NCBI GenBank assembly: GCA_023362775.1
Contig: JALMGJ010000005.1
Coordinates: 91,286,421 to 91,350,420, forward strand
Reading direction: 5' to 3'
DNA from: Charina bottae
Taxonomy: Eukaryota > Chordata > Lepidosauria > Squamata > Charinaidae
DNA length: 64,000 nt
Part shown: positions 1 through 11,970 of the stretch, piece by piece
Layout of the letters: every line of letters starts with the position of its first letter
How positions within the stretch are numbered: the first letter of the stretch is position 1
Made by a program: the position numbers and the translations under genes
The notes under the pieces: generated by a model
The model's database searches: none
What the model was told of the DNA's origin: nothing
The model's input: only the letters and a program-made list of their open reading frames with translations

Positions 1-925
<925 letters not shown>

Positions 926-1400
926 TAAGTTTGAAGGTCCCCCACCCATCTATTCAAGAAACTCTGGGGGGGGGGGAATTTCTAGATAATACTTTTTTCC
1001 TGAAGGGTTAGTGGATTTGAAATGTGCTCAGCATAACTTTATAAGCAGAACTGTCTTTTTGTATTTCCTTTTAATAAAGGTAATATGGAGCTGATACATC
1101 TCCAAAGGGTGTATCATCAGCTTCACACATACAGTATTTCTTAGCTGAAGAAACCTAGTAGCTAAAGGCTTGGAATCATGGTGGAAAACCTATGACTGAG
1201 CTGAATCTCTTTAGACTGTGCAAGTTCATATTTACTTGCCTCTCTATTGACCTTTTTACTGTCTTTGTAAAAAGAAGCCAAATAACTTTATTCTCTGGGT
1301 ATATAGTTCAAAAATACAGTCAAATGTATTGTCCAGTATAAAAATTTCCCCTGAGAAAGAAAATTAGATAATCAGAAAATACTGTATATTCACAGTGGTA

Positions 1401-1712
1401 CAGGTAGTCCTTGCTTAACAACCACAATTGGGACTGGAATTTCGGTTGCTAAGCAAAGCGGTCATTAAGTGAATCTGATCCAATTTTATTACCTTTTTTG
1501 CGGTGGTCGTTAAGCGAATCACCATGGGCATTAAGCAAACCACATGGTCATTAAGTGAATCACGTGGTTCCCCATTGATTTTGCTTGCCATGTGACTGCA
1601 GGGACACTGCAACAGTCATAAGTGTGAGGACTGGTGCGCAAGTTGGTTTTTTCAGCACCATTGTAACTCTGAACCATCAGTAAAAGAATGGTTGTTAAGC
1701 AAAGACTACCTG
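1401..1712. mobile_element. Nonautonomous TA-flanked DNA transposon (Tc1/mariner-pogo type)
   Basis: The ends read CAGGTAGTCCTTGCTTAACA and its near-perfect inverse (GGTTGTTAAGCAAAGACTACCTG), about 23 of 24 matching, flanked by TA on both sides (1399-1400 and 1713-1714). A TA duplication with CAGG termini is typical of pogo/Tigger-like elements. Internally the motif gtcattaagtgaatc and close variants recur at least four times. There is no transposase frame, so this is a deletion derivative. Confidence 0.75.
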
Positions 1713-1812
1713 TATAGAATGCTCAAACTACATTTAACCAAAAAGAGGAAAAGGGGTTCAAAATACTTTGAAAAAATCTGACCCATTCAGATACTCTGAA
1801 TGAATAAAGAGA

Positions 1813-2447
1813 GACAGTTTGGTCTAGTGGTTAAGGTGCTGGGCTAGAAACCAGGAGTCTGTGAGTTCTAGTCCCGCCTTAGGCATGAAAGCCAGCTGGG
1901 TGACCTTGGGCCAGTCCCTGTCTCTCAGCCCTAGGAAGGAGCCAATGGCAAACCAGGAGACTGAGAGTTCTAGTCCCACCTTAGGCACGAAAGCCGGCTG
2001 GGTGACCTTGGGCCAGTCCCTGTCTCTCAGCCCTAGGAAGGAGCCAATGGCAAACCAGGAGACTGAGAGTTCTAGTCCCGCCTTAGGCACGAAAGCCGGC
2101 TGGCTGACCTTGGGCCAGTCCCTCTCTCTCAGCCCTAGGAAGGAGCCAATGGGAAACCAGGAGACTGAGAGTTCTAGTCCCGCCTTAGGCATGAAAGCCG
2201 GCTGGGTGACCTTGGGCCAGTCCCTGTCTCTCAGCCCGAGGAAAGAGCCAATGGGAAACCAGGAGACTGAGAGTTCTAGTCCCGCCTTAGGTGTGAAAGC
2301 CAGCTGGGTGACCTTCAGCCAGTCACTCTCTCTCAGACCAACTCACCTCACAGGGTGGTTGTTGTGGGGAAAATAGGAGGAGGAAGGAGTATTTGGTATG
2401 TTCACCACCTTGAGTTATTTATAAAAATAATAAAGGCGGGATAAATA

Positions 2448-2487
<40 letters not shown>

Positions 2488-2490
2488 ATA
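1813..2490 (+). mobile_element. tRNA-derived SINE with five-copy internal 102-bp tandem array
   Basis: The head carries an A-box-like segment (TGGTCTAGTGGTTAAGGTGC) and a degenerate B box (GAGTTCTAGTCCC). The 102-bp B-box module then repeats, with B-box starts at 1863, 1965, 2067, 2169 and 2271. The 3' part (cccaactcacctcacaggg-like, then a TATTTATAAAAATAATAAAG stretch) ends in an AAAT array to about 2488. Because 102 is divisible by three, both strands show long repetitive reading frames, which are not genes. Confidence 0.85.
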
Positions 2491-3120
2491 CTCAAACAAT
2501 CCTAAAAGCTTTTCCCAAGTGGCAAGTCTGTTAATAATTTGCATCTCACCAGAGCAGAACTAGAGAATGGGTTGTGGTTGTTTTTAATATCAGGCGCTTA
2601 AAAATAAATGACTTGAAGCAAATTTAATTGCTGAGAGGGGGAAAAAAGGAAAGGGGTTGGGGTGGGGAGAGAAGGAACTTGGAGAAGAACAGTCCACATC
2701 TGATCAAAGATATCATGTGTAAATGAGGGAAGAACTTTCCACAACAGGGTACCACTCTGAGAAAATATCCTTTCTGATAGACATCAATTTCTGGAACAGA
2801 GAATCTCAAGCTTAATCTATAGAGATATAAAGAAAAATTATCTTTCAGCATACCAAGCTGTTTAAAAGATGCCTTAAATATGATTTCATGCAATCTCATC
2901 TCACCGTTTCTTGAATTACTAATAAGGTTCTAATGATAAGCAACATCACCATTCACTGAATTGGAGAAATCTGGATGTTGGATAAAAACATGTTACTATA
3001 TCGCACATTCTTTCAGAATCCTAGATGCTTGTTAAAATGTACTTTAACAATTTAGTACTTAGGGATGGATGTACAAGCAGTTCTTGTCTTGATGTTAAAA
3101 GTATATGTGCACTTTTGTGT
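2491..3120. other. No feature recognised
   Basis: Intronic sequence without a recognised element. Short open frames here lack any domain. Confidence 0.5.
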
Positions 3121-3129
3121 ATGTACGAT

Positions 3130-3720
3130 GCCATGTTGATTTGCAGGGAATGTTAGAAAGAGGAGTATGGGTCTGAAAATTAATGTATCAAAGACCAAAA
3201 GAGTTGTGTTTGACAGGGAAAGTGCAGTGAATGGTTACAAGTCATATAAAAATGACAAAAAACCCCTATATCAAATAGATTAATTTGTGGTAGAACATTT
3301 TCTAAAGAATGGAGAAATGTTAAGATGTACAAATGCTGGCAAAAAGAGAATAGGTAGTATCTGGTCTGTGGCAAGGAATAAATGTTCATTGAAGGAAACT
3401 AAACTGGATGGGACTGAAAATGTGTTTCTCCCTACTTTGTTATATGGACTTAAGAGTTGGGTATGCCAGGACAAACATCAGAATAAGTTGTATGCCATGA
3501 GAATGAATTACTTAAGAAATGTATATGGTGAATCAAGAAGAGCTTTAATTAACTTTCTGTTTAAGACCATTTTTCCTCCCTTCACTTCATTGGGTCCGCA
3601 ATCACACTTGCTAATATGGAAATTTAATCTTATGGGTTGTGACAACCCAGGAGATTTGTCAAAGATGATGCAGGGATGACATCTGGAATGCTTGTGAATA
3701 AGACCGCATAGCATGTCTAG
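3130..3720 (+). mobile_element. Decayed non-LTR retrotransposon, reverse transcriptase thumb region
   Basis: The conceptual translation with a break near 3285 contains GLKINVSKTK, then AGKKRIGSIWSVARNKCSLK, and FLPTLLYGLKSWV. This succession (KTKVMVF, N-AGKK, LPTLLYG-E-W) is characteristic of the region after the catalytic site in RTE-like and related LINE reverse transcriptases. Stops and missing strands show it is an old dead copy. The clade is uncertain. Confidence 0.6.
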
Positions 3721-4520
3721 TCAGATTCCAGGGGAGGTGGTCCAAGGAAGAAAGGGGAATCAAGACATTATCTGCCAACTTGATAAATATTTCAGAGCTG
3801 GGCCCTCCCAGAGGAAGCAAGCAGAATATCCAAGTGAGGTAACGTGAGCTGGGGCATATGGCAAGGAGAAAGGAAGGGAAATATATGTATAAAAACCACC
3901 AGCATTGCTATTACTGTGAAAGGAGAGAGCTAGAGTCCTGAATAATTCATATTGACGATCTAATTGCTAATGTGAAAATAGGTTTGCTAACCTCCTACAA
4001 TACGCCAAACATCTTTGGTTTGTGTTTAACTGAGAGTCAAGTGCTTATGCACGAAGACCAAGGATGAAATTGCCTGCTTGGACAGTGATTAGTGATTCAA
4101 AAAGGAAAAGAAAAGGATGATTGTATATGGTGTGAGTGTAGATGTAGAGAAGGGTTGTTTTGCACAAGTTTAGGAACTAGAAGCATGTTTGGGTACCATT
4201 CACTCAATTCATGATGATTTTCCAATTGATTGTAAACTTTTCATCTAATATTGTGGTTAAAGCCATAGAAAACTATCTTCTCATTAGGCAATGGGACCTT
4301 GAAAATATCCATAGTCATTTGCAGAGATGTTATAGTTCATATTGGCCACCTTTGATATAAATCTGTTTCAAACTGATTAGGGGCATCACGTCGATCAAAT
4401 GAATTGAATCAAAGTTGTCCAAAGACCTAACTGAAGGGTTTTTGTGCAAGTGTTTTACTGGTCCAGAAATGAATCAAATTCAATTCGGAGATTCACTCCG
4501 AATGATTTGGGCATCCCAGT
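3721..4520. other. No clear feature; possible LINE continuation to about 3900
   Basis: The first 180 bases may continue the decayed LINE (purine-rich coding-like sequence). The remainder shows nothing recognisable. Confidence 0.4.
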
Positions 4521-4539
4521 CAAATAAAAATAGTTTTCT

Positions 4540-5753
4540 TTTTTTTTTAACAAATTTTATTAGATTTTAATTTTACATAGATAAAAGTTTGAAACAGAAA
4601 AGAAAATGGAAATACAAATCAAGAAAAAAGAAAAGATAAAAAAGTGTAGTAAAGGAAAAAAGGAAAAAAGATAAAGCTGAAACATAGAATTTGGTCAACT
4701 TCCGATTTGTATCTGGTCATGGTATTTTAAAATTTTTATCTTACATGCTAGGTCTATATATAACATTAAAGAATATTTCTTGTCTATTACATCAATATAT
4801 ATATATTTTAATCTTCAAATCCCCATATAAGCTTTGCCCCTCCCGCATCTTGTAAATAGTCAGTTAATGGTTTCCACTCTTTAAGAAAATAATTATTTGG
4901 ATTTTCTTTTAATAAACATGTCAGTTTATCATTCTCTGCCATATCCATCAATTTTAACATCCAATCTTGTATCGTAGGCGATATCTGGTTTTTCCAATTT
5001 TGTGCAAAAATAAGTCTTGCTGCTGTAATCGTGTATTGCATAATCCTTGTAAATTGCTTCCCAGGTTGTCCATCAATTATTCCCAGTAAAAAAAATTCCG
5101 GTTTAAATGGAACTCGAATTTGTAATATATTTTGCATCAATGCATGTATTTGAGTCCAAAATTTCTTTGCAATCTCACATGTCCACCACATATGGTAAAA
5201 AGACCCCTCTTTTTTTTTACATTTCCAACATAAGTTGGAAACATTTCCATACATTTTAGAAAGTTTTTGTGGGGTCATATACCATCTGTACATCATCTTA
5301 TAAAAGTTTTCTTTTAAATTATAACACAAAGTAAATTTTAACCCTTTGGTCCACATATCTTCCCATTGTTGCATTTGAATATTATGGCCAATATTTTTAG
5401 CCCATTTAATCATACAGTCTTTAACTTGTTCCTCTACCATTTCACCTTTTAACAATAATTTATACATTTTTGCAATTAGATGATCATCTGTCTCACATAG
5501 TTGTATCTCAAATTCCGATTTGGTTTGTTCAAATTCAAGGTCTTTCTTATCTAATTTAAATTTCTCTACGAGCTGCATATATGAAAGCCATTGAAAACTG
5601 TATCCCTCTGATACCAATTCTTCTATTGATTTAATTATATATTGTCCTTGTTCTTTCTTTAAAAAGTCTTTGTAGGTTAACCATTTATCTTTATTTCTTA
5701 CTTCTGTTCTGTAGAATGCTTCTTGTGTAGAAATCCATAAGGGTCTTTTATAA
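4540..5753 (-). mobile_element. 5'-truncated L1 LINE, ORF2 C-terminal fragment
   Basis: On the minus strand this encodes the C-terminal part of an L1 ORF2 protein. Segments KRPLWISTQEAFYR, MYKLLLKGEMVEEQVKDC, MIKWAKNIGHN and WYMTPQKLSKMYGN precede the zinc-knuckle-like CWKCKKKEGSFYHMWWTC. The frame is open through to its stop at 4808-4810. A 3' UTR with a CT-rich tract and a poly(A) end (read as poly-T from 4540) follows. The insertion is bracketed by a perfect 19-bp duplication, caaataaaaatagttttct, at 4521-4539 and 5754-5772. Perfect duplication and intact frame point to a recent insertion. The ATG at the frame's 5' end is in host flank. Confidence 0.92.
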
Positions 5754-5827
5754 CAAATAAAAATAGTTTTCTGAATGATTATGAACATCCAAATTAGATC
5801 AATTTTGCACAACTCTAATATAAATTG

Positions 5828-6040
5828 GACAGCCAGTTTGGTATAGTGGTTAAGGCTAGAAACTGGGAGACCATGAGTTCTAGTCCCGCCTTAGGCATAA
5901 AGCCATCTGGGTGAACTTGGGCCAGTCACTTTCTCTCAGCCCTGGAAAGAAGGCAATGGCAAACCACTTCTGAAAAACCTGCCAAGAAAACTGCAGGGAC
6001 TGGTCCAGGCAGTCTCCAAGTATCAGACATGATTGAACTG
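5828..6040 (+). mobile_element. tRNA-derived SINE, single-module form
   Basis: The head (CAGTTTGGTATAGTGGTTAAG, B box GAGTTCTAGTCCCGCC) matches that of the tandem-array SINEs. The tail is different: ggcaatggcaaaccacttct, then a gccaagaaaactgcaggga motif. The same tail occurs in the copy at 28712 and in the 5S-headed SINE near 31805. A TATATG-rich simple repeat follows to about 6085. Confidence 0.8.
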
Positions 6041-6089
6041 AATATATGTATATATATATATGTATATATACAGTATATATAGAGAGAGC

Positions 6090-8166
6090 CACATTGAGAA
6101 TTAAGCATTAAGAATCTTATCAATTTATTTGACTAGTGAAAAATCCCATGTTACATGATTAGACTCTTGATTTAATGCATCCAAGATCTTCTCTTTAATT
6201 ATAGCTTCTATGGGGGATGGAAGATGTTTTTTTGTTTGGTCAAGGATTAACAAAATCATCACATTTCTTCATTAAAATAATAAAGAGGGGGTGAGATCCA
6301 AAAGTTTGAATGTGGAAGAAAGTAAAATGGATAACTCATCTACCCCTAGCTCTGTGTAATGGTCAGGTCTGCTTGCTTGTTTATGTATTTATCACATTTA
6401 TATCCCTCTGCAATCATACAAGGAGTCTTGGCCGCTGACAAAAAGGAAATTACCCACAATGACTGAAGTAACTGTAGAGTGCATTGTGTGCATTCTTGCA
6501 AACTTAATTGGAATTAACAAGTGCTCTGATTAGAAGCTGATTGACCCCAAACCCACGGAAGTTAATAGAGGATTTCCAGTGGCAGTTCCTCCTTTGGAAA
6601 AAAGCTGCTGGGTGTCATGGAATTGACTGTTAAATCCCATTGATCCCCAGAGGATCAAAATGTTGGCAAGATGATTTATAGCCAAAGAGTGGCAGGACAT
6701 TTCTGCCTTTTTTTCTTGGTAACATTGCATGTTCCTGAGATACAGGACCAGCTTTGCATGAAAAAGATATCAGATGCAGTTTCTGGTACATATCTCTAGG
6801 TAGGTATGGGAACAACCCTGGGGTACATGGATCATCCAATTTTGGATATGATAATCTCCATTGGCTGCCCTTTTCTTGAAAAGCTCCCCTCCATCTCCTA
6901 GTAGAAAGGAAAAGGGCAGTCAGTAATGAAAGGAATTGCTTAAAACCTTTAAGTCTCCCTGTGAACTTGACAAATTCTCAAGCATTGCTGAGAATTCAAC
7001 AGGAACATTAAGGGTGTCCAGCAGTATGAACATCACCAATGCTATGGGCCCTAAAATGATAGGCCCCTGTGCAATTTGAAGAGAAATTTCATTTTTTAAT
7101 GACGTTAAATATTTAAAGTAATTTTTTAAAATTTTAAATAGGGGTGGGCAACCCATTAGCTACCCCACGGATAATGTCAGTGGAATTTGGCAGCAAAATG
7201 GCTGAATTTTGGTGGCAAGGTTTTTTTTTTGTGTGGTGGTGTTGATTTTCTTTTTTCTTCTTTAAATTTCTTATGTTTTATTATTTCCAAAAATAATGGT
7301 GTAAATGAAAGTATGAGGCCTCTGGGAGGGGACGCAAACTAGTCTCATTTCTACTGATAGGGAATGCAGATGGTTGTTTACATAACTGGCATTCCCGTCC
7401 TGGAAAATTATAGCTTGCAATGTATCTCTATCACAATTAATTGGCAGTCCAATCTACTAGAGTTCATATAATCAATAGATTGAATTGAACTGTTTCATAA
7501 CCGCCACGGCCATAGGGAGGGAATTTTCAAAGTTGAAAATGTGCTAGCAATGAACTGCATACATTTAGTCCATCTGTATAATAAATGATCTGAATTTAGA
7601 GTTACAAACGTTTATATCTACTTCCTCCAATACTGAAGTTTAATTCATTGTTTTTCTTTCTCATTTGATTTAATTGGAATACTATGGACATAATGGCAAA
7701 ATGTTGACCCTACAGGCAACTTTATTGTAAATAGTCTTCCTTCTGACCCACCTCGTGGGTGCACAAATTACAGGGAGTACTTTATTGATTCTGCCTCTAG
7801 GCAGAAGCCACTTAAACTGTCAGTCTGAAATCTTCCTCGGCAGGGTGAAATTTCTGAGGCTCCTCAAGGCAACATCATGCTTGTGATCAGGCCCTCACTG
7901 GATTTCCTTGCACTAACAATCATACAAGGGAAATGCATGTGATTCTGCTGCACTATAAAAAAGAATCAGACGGCAAAAATGTTGCCACTCTGGAAAGAGT
8001 AGGAAGCTGTATTTAACCTACTGACATTTCAGTGGAGAAGTAGCAAGATAACATTAGAAAATAGAGAATGCAGGTCGTCTGTGTATGTGTCTGTGCATGC
8101 TCTATTTAATATACAGAACTCATGAGTTCATTTTTGTGGACAACAGGGATCATATATATGTAAATG
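6090..8166. other. No clear feature recognised
   Basis: Two kilobases of intron with a short poly-T near 7222 but no convincing domain, RNA gene or mobile element end. Open frames are short and unrelated to known proteins. Confidence 0.5.
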
Positions 8167-8187
8167 GGAATGAGTGAGCTATTCCTG

Positions 8188-9466
8188 ACTTCGGGGAAGA
8201 AATGGCGAACTGAAGACGGCTCCACAATAAGCAGAGCCGATGACCGTGGCAGAATGAAAATCTGTCGAGTAGACTAGCTCTTTGTAGTTCCTCAGAACAA
8301 GGAGAGGACTTGAAATCACCCACAAGTGCTCCAGACAGCTGCTCCTCATGAGGAGACCACAAGACAGTGGTCTGTGGCAGGTTTAGAGCTCTGGGAGATG
8401 AGGGAATAGCCATCTTATTCAAACCCTGGTCGGCGCCTTTGAAAGGACACTAAGACTTTAAAAATTGGACACTAGATAGAACTAGAAGGAACTAAAGATT
8501 ACAATTAAAGGAGAAGAACACTTAAGTTCAACTTACGAATACAGAATGAAGCAAAATATTTTAACATTGGACATACTGAAGGATATTTTTGAAAAATGGA
8601 CCCAGAAGTTGTTGTTGTTGTTGTTGTTGTTGTTGTTATTATTAATTTAATTTGTATGACCGCCCATCTCCCCCAACGGGGAACTCTGGGCGGCCATGTG
8701 TCTGCCTCTATAGATAGACTGTGTTTAAAAGATGTTATGGAAGAAGAACAAGTTTTACCTGACCAGATTGAGACTGATTTGATAGTAGATTTACAAATGA
8801 CAAGCTATAAGAATGACATGGAAAAAGATGTTACACTGGACTTACAAAAGAATCCGGATGATGTCTTAATAATTAAAAGGGATAAACAAATAACAAACCA
8901 AGAGAGTGACCTGGATACCTTTCCTATATTGGGTTTACAAAAGAGGCTTGTTAACACTTTGAAGGATTTTTTGGAAAGGGACAAAGAAGAAATGAAAAGA
9001 AATCAAATTCTAGGACATTATTTGAAGGGACTAAAGATCAAGATTGTTAGGAGTCAAAGGAAAGAATATAAAGTTGGTTTATTTGATCAAGGTTAAAATA
9101 GTTATGTTGTTATCTCTGGTAACCCTTAATGGACTTCTGCTGACATCAGGACTGAAATGGTGAGGCTTTAAGGATTTGTTTATAAATAAGAGATGGGTTA
9201 TGGGAAGAAGAGATCATTTGCTGTATTTTAAGAGAAGTTGGTAAATTACTAAAATTGTTTATGCTTGTTGTGATGAAGGGGAAACTCATTTCTTTATATA
9301 TTTCTTTTCTTTTTCTTTACTATATTCTTCTTTTTTCTTTCTTTTCTATTTTTCTTTTCTATTTTTTTTCTTTTATGCACCTTCTATTTTTTCTATTTTT
9401 TCTTTTTTAAGTTGATATTAGTTTTCATTGTTGTAATTTTTAATAAAATTACTATTAAAAGAAAAA
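8188..9466 (+). mobile_element. HAL1-like nonautonomous LINE with small ORF
   Basis: The unit is bracketed by a 21-bp direct repeat with two mismatches (8167-8187 and 9467-9487). It has a moderately GC-rich 5' end, one reading frame from an ATG at 8737 to the stop at 9094-9096, and a CT-rich 3' UTR ending in AATAAAATTA-type sequence like the L1 copies here. The frame (about 119 residues) includes DVTLDLQKNPDDVLIIKR and ends EYKVGLFDQG. The same peptide is encoded by the copy at 47419-49275. I do not recognise a known ORF1 domain in it. There is no reverse transcriptase, so movement must have depended on a partner LINE. Confidence 0.75.
8608..8700 (-). mobile_element. Nested LINE 3' tail (CR1/L2-type) with GTT array
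   Basis: A (GTT)n run is followed by ATTTAATTTGTATGACCGCC and a ctcccccaacgggga motif. This is the same short 3' tail seen at 11567-11760, inserted inside the HAL1-like element just before its reading frame. It accounts for the run of valines in the conceptual translation. Confidence 0.65.
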
Positions 9467-9489
9467 GGAATGAGTAAGCAATTCCTGCT

Positions 9490-9880
9490 GAATCTCAAAC
9501 AAATTTTGAGGGACATCCGACAGTATTTGCATTTTGCTGGCTTGATGGCTTTTCCCATACCCATTGTAAAAAGTCATCTATGCAGAATCAGCTGTCAGAT
9601 GCTTCTTTCATCTATAGTTTGCTCGTTAACTTTGTTAAGAAATGAAACTGTATCCTAATATATTATACTACAATCTATATCAGACAGCAAAATCACATAC
9701 TGCGGCAGCACAGACTTGCAAAAGTTTCTAGTTGGCAAGGGATGGTCAAGCTCATAAAATACTGAATGTGTGCATAGTCCAGGGACTTGGTTTAAATAGG
9801 GAAAGAGGGTAATTCCTCTTTCCCCATGTCAGAACATCATTTCTAATAGTGTCTACTTTGTGACTACCCTGACTTTGTTG
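9490..9880. other. No feature recognised
   Basis: Intronic sequence without a recognisable element. Confidence 0.5.
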
Positions 9881-9882
9881 AT

Positions 9883-10220
9883 ATTTATTTATTTCTTATT
9901 TATTTCTTATATTTATACCCCGCCTATCCCCTCCCTAAGGGAGGACTCTAGGTGGCTTACATACATCATATATATATTTCGTTATACATTTCATACATAT
10001 ACAATTCAATTTTAACTGTGCGCTAAGGGAAGGGGTAAGGGAACTGACTCTTCCGTGGCTACTTGGACTACAAGCCCCACAATGCCTTGCGTCGGAGCCA
10101 GCTGCCGACGTCCTGTAGATGAAGCTGCTTTTTCTGGGATCCGTCGTAGCCACCACCATTCCAGAGATCTTCTGTTTGGTGGGCGACCCCCGACAGGACG
10201 CCAGCAAATTTACCCACTTA
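9883..10220 (-). mobile_element. LINE 3' end, CR1/L2-type
   Basis: It starts with ATTT-rich tail sequence, then ATACCCCGCCTATCCCCTCC and a gggaggactctaggtgg motif, the reverse of a common squamate LINE 3' end. The inner part (actacaagccccacaatgcc) is consistent with LINE-derived sequence. Its boundary with the following SINE is approximate. Confidence 0.55.
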
Positions 10221-10224
10221 AGGT

Positions 10225-10402
10225 AAATTTATTTATTTATAAAATTCATTTATCTACTTGCTAAGCTTTCGAACTGTTGGGTTGACAGGAGCTGGGACAA
10301 GCAACGAGAGCTCACCTCGTTGCGCGGGGATTCGAACTGCCGACCTTCCGATCGGCAGTCTACAGCTCAGCGTTTAACCCGCTGAGCCACCGCGTCCCAC
10401 GG
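10225..10402 (-). mobile_element. Sauria-type tRNA-derived SINE, 3'-truncated
   Basis: Read on the minus strand it begins ACGCGGTGGCTCAGCGGGTT (A box) and carries GGCAGTTCGAATCCC, a near-perfect B box, then the ttcgaaagc body motif. The 3' LINE-derived tail is absent. Confidence 0.8.
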
Positions 10403-10699
10403 TGTAATATGCATTGTATTACACATTTAAAGCTTTCTTTCTTACCAAGACTTTTAAAGAGACTTATTACTAGTTTCAGTCTCTCTTGGTTTTAATAACC
10501 TCTTATTCCTGGTTTTATGTTAAGAACAGATTGCATTTTTCCAATAAACCATATAATCTACTTATATAGTTTATGAATGCTATTCAGTTTGGATAACTGG
10601 TATTATAGTAGATGATCTTCTGAGATTGAATTAAACAAATAATGCCTTTTTTAAAAAAAATTCCCTTGGTTCGGGCACATACAAAACCAGTACCCGAAC

Positions 10700-10834
10700 T
10701 TGCATCACATGTTCAGAAGGCTGTTTCGAGAGCCTGCCAACCACTTAATTGTTAAAATTCAGTGAATAAATATGGTTATTTAAGATTAAGTGATTGACAG
10801 GCTCTCGAAACGGCCTTCTGAAAGTGTGATGCAA
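10700..10834. repeat. Imperfect 50-bp inverted repeat with 34-base loop
   Basis: Arms at 10700-10750 and 10785-10834 pair with about six mismatches around the core TTTCGAGAGCCTG and CAGGCTCTCGAAA. The loop is AT-rich. I could not assign it to an element family. Confidence 0.7.
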
Positions 10835-11155
10835 TCAGAATCAAGAGATGGAAGACCAGCTTGATTCTGAAGCACTGAGTGAATGGCTTTCTACTCAATA
10901 CCTGAAAGCAGTCAAGAGAGAGGCCAGTCAGGCACTCAGTCTGATTGTTTGTGTCTGAACAATCAGTTGTGCACCCCAAATGTTCTTGATGATTTGAAAA
11001 ACATTGCTTCTTTTTTGAAGTGTTGTAAGTTGGTTGAACTCTGTTTTACATCAGTTTCTTCATGTCTAACTTAGTATGTATGTATATACATTTATTTGCA
11101 ACTGTAGGTTTTAGCAAAATTCATATAAAATTACAACAATCCATATCAGTTACAG
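10835..11155. other. No feature recognised
   Basis: Short intronic spacer between the inverted repeat and the BovB copy. Confidence 0.5.
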
Positions 11156-11159
11156 TAAA

Positions 11160-11970
11160 TACCATTGTTGTTGTTGTTCAGTCATTTAGTCGTGTCCGAC
11201 TCTTCGTGACCTCATGGACCATAGCACGCCAGGCCTTCCTGTCCTCCACTGTCTCTCGGAGTTTACTCAAATTCATGTTCATTACATCGGTGATGCTATC
11301 TAACCATCTCATCCTCTGCCGTCCCCTTCTCCTTTTGCCTTCAGTCTTTCCCAGCATCAGGGTCTTTTCCAGTGAGTCCTCTCTTCGCATTAGGTGCCCA
11401 AAGTATTTGAGCTTCAGCTTCAGCATCTGTCCTTCCAATGAGCAGTCAGGGTTGATTTCCTTTAGGATTGACTGATTTGACCTCCTTGCAGTCCAAGGGA
11501 CTCTCAAGAGTCTTCTCCAGCACCACAGTTCGAAAGCATCAATTCTTTGGCGCTCAGCCTTCCTTATTTATTTTATTTTATTTTATTTTATTTTATTTTA
11601 TTTTATTTTATTTTATTTTATTTTATTTTATTTTATTTTATTTTATTTTATTTTATTTTATTTTATTATTTTATTTTATTTTATTTTATTTTATTAAATT
11701 TATATTACCGCCCATCTCCCCCAACGGGGACCCTGGGCGGTGCACAACAAAACAATGTTATGGTCCAACTCTCACAGTCATACATTACTACTGGAAAAAC
11801 CATAGCTTTAACTATACGGACCTTTGTCGGCAAGGTGATGTCTCTGCTTTTTAATGTGCTGTCTAGGTTTGCCATAGCTTTCCTCCCAAGGAGCAAGCGT
11901 CTTTTAATTTCATGGCTGCAGTCACTGTCTGCGGTGATCTTGGAGCCCAAGAAAATAGAATCTCACCCCC
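11160..11970 (-). mobile_element. RTE-BovB LINE fragment, interrupted by a nested insertion
   Basis: On the minus strand the C-terminal BovB protein is readable: SLEGQMLKLKLKYFGHLMRR, EKTLMLGKTEGKRRRGRQRM, RWLDSITDVMN and a terminal KSRTRLND. The upstream part LDSTLKSRDITLPTKVRIVK and VVMYDCESWTI lies beyond an insertion at about 11567-11760. The 3' end is the GTT/AAC simple tail typical of BovB. Joining the flanks reproduces the uninterrupted order seen at 15530-16084. Confidence 0.9.
11567..11760 (-). mobile_element. Nested LINE 3' tail with (TTTTA)n array
   Basis: About 125 bases of TTTTA pentamers are followed by ATATTACCGCCCATCTCCCC and accctgggcggt. This is a short CR1/L2-type 3' end with its simple-repeat tail. 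It splits the BovB frame at the sequence corresponding to CCTTAT|GGTCC in the intact copy. Confidence 0.8.

Noticed and set aside
1861..2376. A 171-residue repetitive protein with five 34-residue repeats, also seen on the opposite strand and at 12135 and 18300
   Set aside because: The period of 102 bases is a multiple of three, so both strands stay open through the SINE array. It follows from the repeat, and there is no codon evidence for a gene.
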